From: Candidatus Zhuqueibacterota bacterium
GTDB lineage: Bacteria > Zhuqueibacterota > Zhuqueibacteria > Oceanimicrobiales > Oceanimicrobiaceae
Length of the DNA: 64,000 nucleotides
Reading direction: 5' to 3'
Assembly: GCA_029261995.1 (NCBI GenBank)
Contig: JAJDAF010000017.1
Coordinates: 124,001-188,000, forward strand
Below the pieces are notes generated by a model. The model was not told the DNA's origin. It saw only the letters and a program-made list of their open reading frames with translations, and searched no databases. Position 1 is the stretch's first letter; every line of letters starts with the position of its first letter. Both the position numbers and the translations under genes were made by a program. Positions 1 to 10,600 of this stretch are shown here, one piece after another.

Positions 1-1413
1 TACTCGGTCTCCAATAGTTTCGCTGGCGGCACAAGTCCATGGCACGAATCGACTCTGACTTCAGGAAATGCACCTGCGATCGATGGCAATGCTCTCTCGA
101 GCGCCGGCCCGGTCGCACCGAGCGATTTGGTGGAATTAGATGTCACTGCCGCCGTTAATGGTGATGGTTTCTACAGTTTCGCGCTTGCCAACGATGCCAC
201 GAACCAGGTGAAATACTACACGAGAGAAGGGCTGGTGGCTCCGGTCTTGATTGTGGAGAAGGTTGAGGACGGAGGCAATCAGGCTCCAGTTGCGCAGGAT
301 GACGCAGTCAGTACGCCCGCCAGTATTGCGGTGGCGCTTGTGGTTTTGGCCAACGACTCTGACGCGGATGGAAGCCTCAAGGTTACCAGTGTCTCGGTCA
401 CCCAATTGCCTGACCACGGCGGACTGCTGATTAACCCCAACTCCGGTGTGATCACCTATTCTCCGGATCCAGGCTTTTCTGGTACAGACTCTTTTGTCTA
501 CACCGTGGAGGACGATCAGGGTGCGGTTTCAAATCCGGCGACCGCCACCGTAACGGTGGTTGGCTCCGGTGGCGCCAGTAGCCTGACCTTTCTTCCCAGC
601 GATGACGCCCAGGTAAAAGTGACGGAACCCGGAAAGAACTACGGGACAAAGACTGATTTCAAAGTCGAGTTTGGCAAGTTCAATTCATATCTCAAGTTTG
701 TGGTGTCCGGCGTATCGGGGAGCGTTCAATCTGCGACGCTACGGTTACGGGTTTCCGCCGGCAGCAGCGACGGCAGTGCTGATGGCGGCTCGGTCTATCT
801 GGTGGGCAATGATTTCTCAACAGCTGCTTCGCCCTGGTCCGAACAGATATTGACCGCTGGAAATGCGCCTCTGATTAGCGGGCCGGCGCTAAGCTCGGCA
901 GGCCGGGTTTCAACCGGAGGCGAGGTTGCCCTGGATGTGACCTCTGCAGTAGCCGGCAACGGCACGTTCAGTTTCGGAATTCAAAATGCATCGGGTGATC
1001 TGGTGCGGTACGAATCGCGTGAGAGCGAGTCGGCACCGAAATTGGTGGTCGAGTTTATCGCTTCCAGTACCGCCAGTGGGGTAGATAGCCCACTTCAGCT
1101 TGACCAGTCCGTAGATGGTGACGCAATACTGCCGGAGCAATTCGACTTGTATCCGAACTATCCGAATCCGTTTAACGCCTCGACGACCATTGAATATGCT
1201 TTGCCTCAGCGGAGTCGCGTCGAACTGGTCATCTTTAATACCAGAGGGCAGGCCGTCCGCCGCCTCATCGACGATGTGCAAGCTGAGGGCTTCAAAAAAG
1301 TCATTTGGAACGGCAAGAACGACTCCGGAATCGATGTTGCCTCTGGCGCCTACTTCCTTCGCCTACAGGTTGCGAGCCGGATATTTACGAGAAAGCTTGC
1401 GCTCCAAAAATAG
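1..1413 (+). CDS. C-terminal part of a secreted DNRLRE/Ig-repeat protein with T9SS sorting domain (5'-partial)
   Basis: The frame is open from base 1, so the start lies outside the window; 470 codons remain before the TAG at 1411-1413. Residues 1-90 are the second half of a DNRLRE domain (PWHESTLTSGNAP, then ELDVTAAV and NQVKYYTREG). Residues 95-187 are one Ig-like tandem-95 domain with the loop NDSDADGS. A complete DNRLRE domain follows at about 192-355, starting near SDDAQVKVTEPGKNYG. The last 95 residues are a T9SS type-A sorting domain (YPNYPNPFN, a FlgD-like W-x-G strand, SGAYFLRL, ending LALQK). This architecture matches the ends of the three complete downstream genes, so it is probably another giant paralogue. 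Its sorting domain is more divergent than theirs (ASTTIEYALPQ, NGKNDSGIDVASG). Secretion across both membranes by T9SS is inferred from the tail; the ligand is unknown. Confidence 0.95.
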   Translation, partial: YSVSNSFAGGTSPWHESTLTSGNAPAIDGNALSSAGPVAPSDLVELDVTAAVNGDGFYSFALANDATNQVKYYTREGLVAPVLIVEKVEDGGNQAPVAQDDAVSTPASIAVALVVLANDSDADGSLKVTSVSVTQLPDHGGLLINPNSGVITYSPDPGFSGTDSFVYTVEDDQGAVSNPATATVTVVGSGGASSLTFLPSDDAQVKVTEPGKNYGTKTDFKVEFGKFNSYLKFVVSGVSGSVQSATLRLRVSAGSSDGSADGGSVYLVGNDFSTAASPWSEQILTAGNAPLISGPALSSAGRVSTGGEVALDVTSAVAGNGTFSFGIQNASGDLVRYESRESESAPKLVVEFIASSTASGVDSPLQLDQSVDGDAILPEQFDLYPNYPNPFNASTTIEYALPQRSRVELVIFNTRGQAVRRLIDDVQAEGFKKVIWNGKNDSGIDVASGAYFLRLQVASRIFTRKLALQK

Positions 1414-1434
1414 CTCCTGCGTCTAAACGTAAGC

Positions 1435-1469
1435 AAAGTGCCGGATGCTGCGACCGCCGCTCACTTTTT
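1435..1469 (+). terminator. Possible weak intrinsic terminator after the first gene
   Basis: AAAGTG at 1435-1440 pairs with CACTTT at 1462-1467, and a run of five T (1465-1469) overlaps the 3' arm. A small CGG/CCG pairing inside the loop could help. The stem is short and the loop long, so this is a weak candidate, placed 22 bases after the stop codon. The rest of the 230-bp gap up to 1643 shows no convincing sigma-70 or Bacteroidota-type promoter by eye. Confidence 0.3.
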
Positions 1470-1628
1470 CCGCTATGATTCCATTCCGCACAATCTCTGA
1501 GTGGTGGGTATACCATTGGACTAAGAGACAGTTATGTAATGTCTTTGCGTTTCGACAACACAATGCCTGCCCCACACAAATAATTCGATCTGAAAATCGT
1601 TCGTTGTCGCCGTACTCTATTCATTTCT

Positions 1629-1634
1629 AGGAGA
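1629..1634 (+). promoter_or_regulatory. Shine-Dalgarno site for the 5880-aa gene
   Basis: AGGAGA lies 9 bases before the ATG at 1644. It supports that start over the in-frame ATG at 1692 (Met17), which has no comparable site. A clear purine site is itself informative, because many Bacteroidota lack them. Confidence 0.75.
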
Positions 1635-1643
1635 CCTGGGTTA

Positions 1644-4600
1644 ATGGGCACCTTTGGTACGACTTCGTTTAGGAAACCCGCTCTTGAAGACATGGCAAAG
1701 AAATGCGGTCTTCACTTGTTGATATTTATCATGTCCGTTGTTGGTTTGACAGCACGACTGGTGGCGCAAACCATTCAGTCTGAGCCTGTGATGGTTGGCT
1801 ATCAAGCATTCAACTTCGACGGCGGTGATGTGACCTCGGTGCCAACCGAGGAGAAGCCGGAAAGTAAGGCTTGGTACCACGACAACCTCTGGTGGGGTGT
1901 CATGTGGGACAACATTGACTTCAAGTACAAGATTTTTCGTTTGAATGCCACAACGCAGGAGTGGACCAACACCGGTACCGAGGTCGATAGCAGACCACGT
2001 TCCAGCGCCGACGTCCTTGTCGATAGCGATACGCTGTACATCTCAAACCGCGCGAAAGAGTCACACAAGGCCAGCCATGGCCCGGAGACCGCGACACTTG
2101 TCCGGTACACCTATAATTCGGGCTCCAAAACCTACAGCCTGGATGTTGGATTTCCAGTGAACATACCGGGTACGGCAATAACGCGTGCATTTACTATTGC
2201 AAAAGACTCTAACGGAAAACTGTGGGCCACGTGGACAGCATCCACCAAAGTGATGGTCAACCGAACACTTTCCGGTGATGATACCAACTGGGGTACGGCA
2301 TTTGAATTGCCGGTTCAGGGTGGCAACCTCGCCAGCGTCGATATTTCCGTGATTTTGGCCTTTGCCGGCAGCAAAGTGGGCATCTTGTGGTCGAATCAGG
2401 TCGATGAGAAAGACTATTTCGCAGTCCACCAGGTTGCCGATGCCGATACCGTTTGGCAGAGCCGTGAAACAGCATTTGACAACCCGGGTGGCGGCGCTGC
2501 CGATGACCACCTCAACTTCGCCTACGATTCAGACAGCGGTACCATCCTGGCGGCGGTCAAGACGACAATCTCGGGAAGCACTTCACCGATAGTTGTTGCC
2601 CTGAAACGTGAGTCCTCCGGAGTCTGGAGCCACAGCTCGGTCTGGCTGAAACGCCAGGATTTCACCAGACCCATTATGCTGCACAATTCCGATACAGACA
2701 GCGTCTATGTTTTTGCGAAGAGCGATTCGGTCTTCCCCAAGACAATCTTCTTCAAAAGCGCGCACATAAACAATTTCAATTTTCCATCCGGGCTTGGGCG
2801 CACTCATATTTTCAGCGTCAAGAATGACAACGTTAATAACGTCACATCGACAAAACAGAGCGTCACCAACACCTCCGGTATTCTTGTGCTGGCTAGTGAT
2901 AAGACAACTAAGAATTACCTTTACAACTTGCACAGCTTTGACAACCAGAGGCCGGTCGCAAACGAGGATCGCTCTCCCGCGAATGAGAATTCGCCGCTCG
3001 CGATAGATGTGACTGCGAATGACACGGACTCAGACGGTACTCTCGACAAATCAACGGTGGCCGTCGTCTTGCAACCAGCCAACGGCACGGCGTCTGCCAA
3101 TACCGCGACTGGCGAGATTGTCTACACCTCGAATGTTGCCTTTGCTGGCAATGATACGCTGTACTACTCCGTGGCGGACGATGACGGCCTGCACGCAGTA
3201 GCGGCGCGAATCATCGTGACGGTGAACGATTCGCCACTGGCTAGTGACGATTTCGGTATCACCTTTGAGGACACGCCGATTGATTTGCCTGTCCTCGCAA
3301 ATGACGTGGACGCAGATGGGACCATCGACCCAGCGACGTTCACCATAACGTCACCGCCATCCAATGGCGGCGCTGTGGCCAGTGTTGCCGGGGTTGTTAC
3401 TTACACTCCAAACTTCAATTTCAATGGCACGGACTCATTCCTGTACACTGTTCAAGACGATAGTGGAGGCGTATCAAACGAAGCGACGGTTACCATCGTC
3501 GTTTCCAATGTGCTGGACGCGCCCGTTGCCGGCAATGACGGCGCCACCCTGACAGAGGACGGTTCAACAATAATCGATGTCCTGGCCAATGACACGGATA
3601 GCGATGGCTCAATCGTGCCTACGACTGTTGCGGTGGTGATGGCCCCCGGCAAGGGCGCTACTTCAGTCAATCCGGTTTCGGGTCAGGTGACGTACACGCC
3701 TGTAGCCGACTCTTCGGGTTCAGATTTATTTACCTACACGGTCCAGGACAACGATGCTGTGACCTCGAACGAGGCAACCGTCACGCTGACGATCAACGAA
3801 GTTAACGATGCGCCAGTGGCGAACAACGACACCATCGTCACGGCCATTGATGTCCCTATTGACATTCTTATCACCGCGAACGATACGGATGTGGACGGAA
3901 CAATCGATACAACCTCCGTTCTTGCCTCGTCTGGTTCGCATGGAACAACATTGATTAAGCCAGATGGCTTCGTCACCTACACACCTGCCTCCGGCTACTT
4001 CGGCACTGATGAATTCATCTATACGGTTCGTGACAACGATGGCGCATTTTCTAATCCGGCCACCGCGCACATCGTCGTAAACAAACCTCCGACTGCCATT
4101 GATGATGTAGCCACCACGGTTATGGATTCATCCGTGATAATCGATGTGACATCGAACGACACCGACGATGTCGGTACCATTGATGCATCGACAGTGGTAA
4201 TCGTCTCGAGCCCGGGAAGTGGCTCCGCAACCGTGAGTCTGAGCGGTGGATTTGTCACGTACACGCCAAACTCAGGATTCTCCGGGGCGGATGCCTTTAC
4301 CTACAAAGTAAATGATGACAACGGCGCCGCCTCAAATACTGCGACAGTCAGTGTCTCGGTGACGGTCAACGCTCGTCCCGACGCTGTCGATGATGTCGTG
4401 GCCACGGGCGAGGACATCGGAGTAAGCATCAACGTCCTCTCGAATGATTTGGATTCTGATGGAACTCTGAATCCGGCATCTGTGGCGGTTATCGGACTCC
4501 CTGCAAGTGGGCAGACGTCGGTAAATGGCGCCGGCGCTGTTACCTACACACCTGATCCGAATTTCTTTGGCAGCGATTTCTTTACCTACACGGTTGAAGA

Positions 4601-7600
4601 CAATTACCTTGCGGTCTCTGACACTGCGACAGTTTCTATCACGGTGAGCAGCATCAACGACGCACCCATAGCTAATAGGGATACAGTTTCCACCAATGAA
4701 GACGTGCAGATCGATTTCGACGTCACAGGCAATGATTCAGATGTTGAGAACGGCCTTGTTCCAGCTAGTGTGACGATTGTGATTGGTGGTACCCACGGTC
4801 AGGGTAGCGTCAATCCGGCGACTGGCATCGTTTCCTATTTACCAGACGCGGATTTTTTCGGCACGGATTCCTTGCGTTACACGGTGCAGGATGATTCTGC
4901 AGCGGTTTCCAATCAGACCACGGTTTTGATCAATGTTGTGGATGTCAATGACCTGCCAATTGCGGTCAACGACACGACGCAATCGCCGCACGGCATGGCC
5001 GTTGAGGTGGACGTCAAACTGAACGACTCGGATTCGGATGGTTCGTTGGTTCCAGGGTCTGTGACTGTCGTTAATCCCCCGGCAAAGGGCGCCACCTCCG
5101 TTTCTCTCACAGGTGTAATCACCTACACGCCGACGCAGGGTACTTCTGGAATTGATTCTTTCGACTACACGATCTCGGATGACGACGCTGGCCCGTCTGC
5201 GCCGGCATCGGTTTTCGTCACCGTGAACAAGGCTCCGGATGCGGTAGATGACGCTCCAGTGACGCGGGAAGATACGCCGGTCGGGATTGCGGTTGCTGCC
5301 AACGATACAGACATGGATGGGTCCGTTAATCCAGCCACTGTCAGTTTGGTCACTCCGCCAGCGGCGGGCTCAGCAGTGGTCGCTTCCGGTTCTGGTGTGG
5401 TCACCTACACGCCGCCGGCCGATTTCTTTGGCGCAGACAGTCTGACCTATACTGTGGAAGACGACTTGGGTCGTTTGTCCAATATCGCCACCGTCAGAGT
5501 GACGGTGGCGCCAATCAACGACCCGCCTGTTTCGGCAGTCGATACTTTCAGTGTTAGCGAAGACACTCCAGCTACACTGTCCGTTCTAGGCAATGACACC
5601 GATATCGATGGCGCTCTGGAGCTCAACTCTGTCACCGTGACGACGCCCCCGGGTCATGGCACAGCCATTCCAGATCCGTCTGGGGCGATCAGTTTTGTGC
5701 CCACAGCGGACTTCTTTGGCTTTGACTCTCTGAGATATACCGTTGCTGATGACAGTGGCGCAGTTTCCGGAATAACAAACGTCGTCATCGAGATCACAGC
5801 GACGAACGATACACCAGTGGCTGCCAACGACATCGCAGGGACTGACGAAGATACGCCGCTGATCATCGTCGTGACCTCGAATGATACTGATTTGGACGGT
5901 ACAATTGATGTGACAACGGTTGTACTTGTTGGTACGCCTTCAAACGGGACTGCTTCGGCGACGAACTCTGGCGCCATCTCTTATCAGCCAGGCTTGAACT
6001 TTTTCGGAAATGATACTTTGACCTACACGGTCAAAGACAACGCCGGTGCAGAATCGAATACGGCGGAAGTCGTCATATCAGTTGCACCACAAAACGACCC
6101 GCCAGTTGCGGCAATTGATATCGCCAGTGCCAACGAGGAAACGGCAGTCGCCATAGACGTCCTGGACAACGACAGCGATGTCGATGGCAGCCTTGTGCCT
6201 GCCACTGTCTCGGTGGTTCAGCCGCCGACACATGGCGGAACCAGCGTGAATCCAGCCAACGGCTTCATTAGCTACACGCCTGCTCTCAATTATGTAGGCC
6301 TTGATACACTGCGCTATCGGGTCGCCGACGACCAAGGCGCTTTAGATTCCGCCTTTGTTTATCTGGCGGTCACCGGCGTGAACGATAACCCGGTTGCCAA
6401 TGACGATGCTGCATCAACCGCGGAGGAAACGCCTGTAACGGTTGCCGTTGTCGCCAACGACAGCGATGTGGACGGAACGATTGATGTCACTTCCGTTTCA
6501 GTAGTGGCGGCTCCAGCACACGGATCCGCGGCAGCCGACGTGAGCGGAAATGTGGTTTACTCACCCGCGGCTAATTTTTTCGGATCGGACTCACTTCAAT
6601 ACACGGTCCAGGACAACAATGGTGGCGTTTCAAATACCGCCATGCTTCGACTTACAGTGACCAGCACAAATGACGCTCCTGTCGCGGTCAGTGACGCGGG
6701 CACCACACCGGAGGAAACCTCCATTCAAATCGATCTGGCCGCCAATGACACGGACATCGATGGCTCTGTCGATGCCACCAGCGTCACCATTACAGTCCCA
6801 CCGGTGCACGGAACCGGGACGGTCAACTCGACGCCCGGAGTGCTGACCTACATTCCGGCTCTGGATTTCAACGGCACGGATACGCTTGCTTACACAATCG
6901 CAGATAACCTTGGCGCCGTTTCGGCCGCCGGCGAGGTTCTTATCACCGTAACGGCCGTCAATGATCCGCCTGTGGCGCTGCCAGACGGGGCTACAACACC
7001 GGAGGAGACTGCCGTAGACATCTCCGTTGCAAGCAATGACACCGATGTGGACGGCTCCGTGATTGCCAGTACGGTCGTCGTCGTAAAACCAGCCTCGAAT
7101 GGAACGCATTCCGTTAATGGCTCCGGCGTTATCAGTTATCAGCCAGAACTCGATTTCTTTGGTAGTGACACGCTACGCTACACGATACAGGACAATTCCG
7201 GCGCTACTTCCAATGAGGCCGAGGTTGTCATTTCTGTCAGCGATGTGAACGAAATCCCGGTGGCGTTCAATGATACGCTGTCAGCGGAGGAAGATACACC
7301 GGCTAACCTGACGGTGCTGGCCAACGACATCGACCCCGACAATGGACTCGATCCGGCGACTGTGGCTGTTCAGAATAGTCCAGTTCATGGTACCGCTAGC
7401 GTGAACACGGCTACTGGTGAGATAGCCTACACGCCTGCCTTAGACTTCTCTGGCCAAGACTCTCTTGACTATTCCGTGCGAGACGCTGCGGGCGCACTCT
7501 CAAACACTGCGCGGGTTTACCTGACTATTGACGCTGTTAACGATGCGCCGGTGGCCACGGCTGATTTTTCCTCTACACAGGAAGAGACGCAGATCGTCAT

Positions 7601-10600
7601 CACTGTTGTGAGTAATGACACCGACGTGGATGGCAGTATTGATCCGAGCACTGTTTCTATCGTTCAGCAGCCTGGCAACGGCAGCGCGAGCGCAGGTACT
7701 GGCGAAGTAACTTACACTCCGGCAGAGAATTTTGTGGGTAATGACACGCTGCATTACACCGTTCGAGACAACGTTGGCGCGCTATCGTCACCAGGTCAGG
7801 TGGTGGTCACCGTGACCAACATCAATGATCCGCCTGTGGCCGCGGACGATGTTGCCGCGACCCCGGAAGATGTCTCCGTCACCATAAATGTGCCTGCCAA
7901 TGATTCCGACTTGGACGGCACGCTGGACTTGGGTTCCGTGACGATTCTGAGTCATCCAGATCAAGGGTCTGCTACGGTGAGCGGTTCGACTGGAGCAATT
8001 AGCTATCAGCCGAATGTGAATTTCTTTGGCAACGACACCCTGAGCTACACCATCAAAGATAACTCCGGCGCGGTGTCAAATGATGCGCAAGTCATAGTCG
8101 TGGTTGCGGATGTGAACGACGCCCCTGTGGCTGTCGATGACAATGTGATAACTCCGGGCAACCAGAGTGTTGATATCGAGGTTTTGGGCAACGATTCAGA
8201 TGTCGATGGCACCCTTGTCCCAAGCTCGATCTTCACCACTGTTCCCAGCAACGGAATGACCGCTACGCAACCTGGAGGCATCATCACCTACACGCCGAAT
8301 GCCGGGTTTTCAGGCACGGATCAGTTCGTTTATCGCGTTAATGACGAAGACGGAGCATTCTCGAACCTGGCGACCGTCAGCATCACCATCAGCGCTGCGC
8401 CGGTCGCTGGCGACGATGTCGCGAGCACACATCAGGGCCAACCTGTCAGTATTGTTGTTCTGACCAATGATACGGATGCCGACGGAACCGTTGATACGAC
8501 CACCGTTGCCGTTGTTTCGGGCCCTGCAAATGGGACCACATCCATCGACAACACAACCGGCCATGTGACGTACACGCCGGCACCCGCGTTTTTCGGTATA
8601 GACAGCTTTTCCTATACAGTAGCCGACACGGATGGCGGCGTTTCGAATGTCGCAACCGTGAGCATTGCTGTAAATGGACGCCCGCTTGCACAGGATGACG
8701 TGGCAACCACGAATGAGGAAGCGTCCGTTGCTGTGGACGTTCTCGCAAACGACGCCGATCCAGATGGGACGTTGGCCGCGACCACTGTCAGCGTGACGCT
8801 TGCCCCGGCTCATGGCTCGACAACGGTGAACACGGTCACCGGCGTTGTAACGTATCTGCCCGAACTCAATTTCGTCGGTATCGATAGTTTCCAATATTCG
8901 GTCAAGGACAATCTGGGTGCACTTTCCGACGTTGCCACGGCGGTGGTCACAATCTCCGATGTCAACGATCCACCGGTTGCTGTTTCCGATGTCGCTGCCA
9001 CTACGGAAGACACGCCAACCAGCATCCAGGTGCTGGCAAACGACTCTGATTTGGATGGCACGCTAGATGCAACTTCAGTAATGCTGGTCTTTCAACCCCA
9101 TAGTGGTACGGCCTCTGTCAACACCAGCAGCGGGCTTATCACTTATCAGCCCAATCCAAACTTCTTTGGGATGGATACGCTCTCCTACACGGTGCGCGAC
9201 AACGACAACGCTCCGTCAAACATAGCGCTGGTGGTGGTCACAGTGAGCGACCAGAATGACGCTCCCGTGGCAGTTACCGACAGTGTGCTAACGAATCAGG
9301 GCGTCGCTATTACGACCGACGTTTTGGTCAACGACACTGATCTGGATGGCACCTTGACACCCTCGAGCGTCACTGTTGTTTCCGGGCCGGTAAATGGCTC
9401 AGCCAGCGTGAACACGGCCAATGGAACTATCACTTACACGCCCGGTGTCGGTACTTTTCCAGCAGATTCTCTTCGTTATACCGTTGCGGATAATCTCGGG
9501 GCGACTTCGAATCAGGCGATCTATTTCATCGGGATAAATGGACGGCCGACCGCAGTCAACGATGCGGTGGTGACTCCCGAGGACACCCCGATTGAGATTA
9601 CTGTGGCGGCAAACGACACCGATCCTGAAGGTAGTCTTGACCACAGATCCGTCGCGATTACGTTGCCGCCTTCCGCCGGCGCCGCTGTGGCAGATAGTCT
9701 GACAGGGGTTGTCACTTTCACGCCTGCCCTCGACTTTTCCGGGATTTCACTGTTCATGTACACCATATCTGACCAACAAGGTGTAACCTCTGCTCCTGCG
9801 CTCGTGTCGGTCAATGTCACCTCGGAGAACGATCCGCCGGTTGTGGTTGATGACACCGTTTCGACCAGCGAAGATATGGCTATCGTGGTGCAGGTTTTGA
9901 GCAACGACAGCGACATAGACGGCACTTTGAATGCTGCAACGGTGACGGTTGTCGCAGGGCCGGCCGCGGGTTCCACGACGGTCAACAGCTCAACGGGAGA
10001 GATTACCTACACGCCGGCGTTGAATTTTTCTGGGCCGGACACTTTGCTCTACACAGTGAAGGACAACAGCGGCTTAAGCTCAAGCACTGCCGCCGTTTGG
10101 ATTACAGTAACGCCCGTAAACGATGCACCAATCGCGGTCGATGATTCAGAAACGACCAGCGAAGACACGCCGGTGCAAATAGCGATCATCCAAAACGATA
10201 GTGATGTTGATGGCTTGGTTGTGCCGACATCGGTGACCCTGACCGGTGGCCCGTCGTCTGGCACGGCACAGCTTGACAGCCAGACTGGTGTGGTCACGTA
10301 TACGCCCAACTCAAATTTTTCTGGACCGGACAGTTTCACCTACACGGTTGCGGACAATCAAGGTTTGAACTCAAACGAAGCAACCGTTTCTCTGAGCGTC
10401 GTGGAACAGAATGATTTGCCAGTGGCGGTCCTCGATATTTCGGGCACACTCGAGGACAACAGCGTGGTCATTGATGTCCTGCAAAATGATACTGACAACG
10501 ATGGTTCACTGGATGTGACCAGCGTAGCGATCGCGGTGGCGCCGCCACAAGGCTCCGTGAGCGTGGACAATACGACGGGTCGCCTGACCTACACGCCAAA

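Noticed and set aside
1500-1600. Possible sigma-70 promoter elements before the 5880-aa gene (for example TTGGAC and TATGTA)
   Set aside because: Spacing is about 11 bases rather than 16-18, and no Bacteroidota TAnnTTTG box is correctly placed; not supportable by eye.
1445-1630. 61-codon plus-strand frame between the first two genes
   Set aside because: No ribosome binding site and no recognisable features. It covers the presumed terminator and leader.
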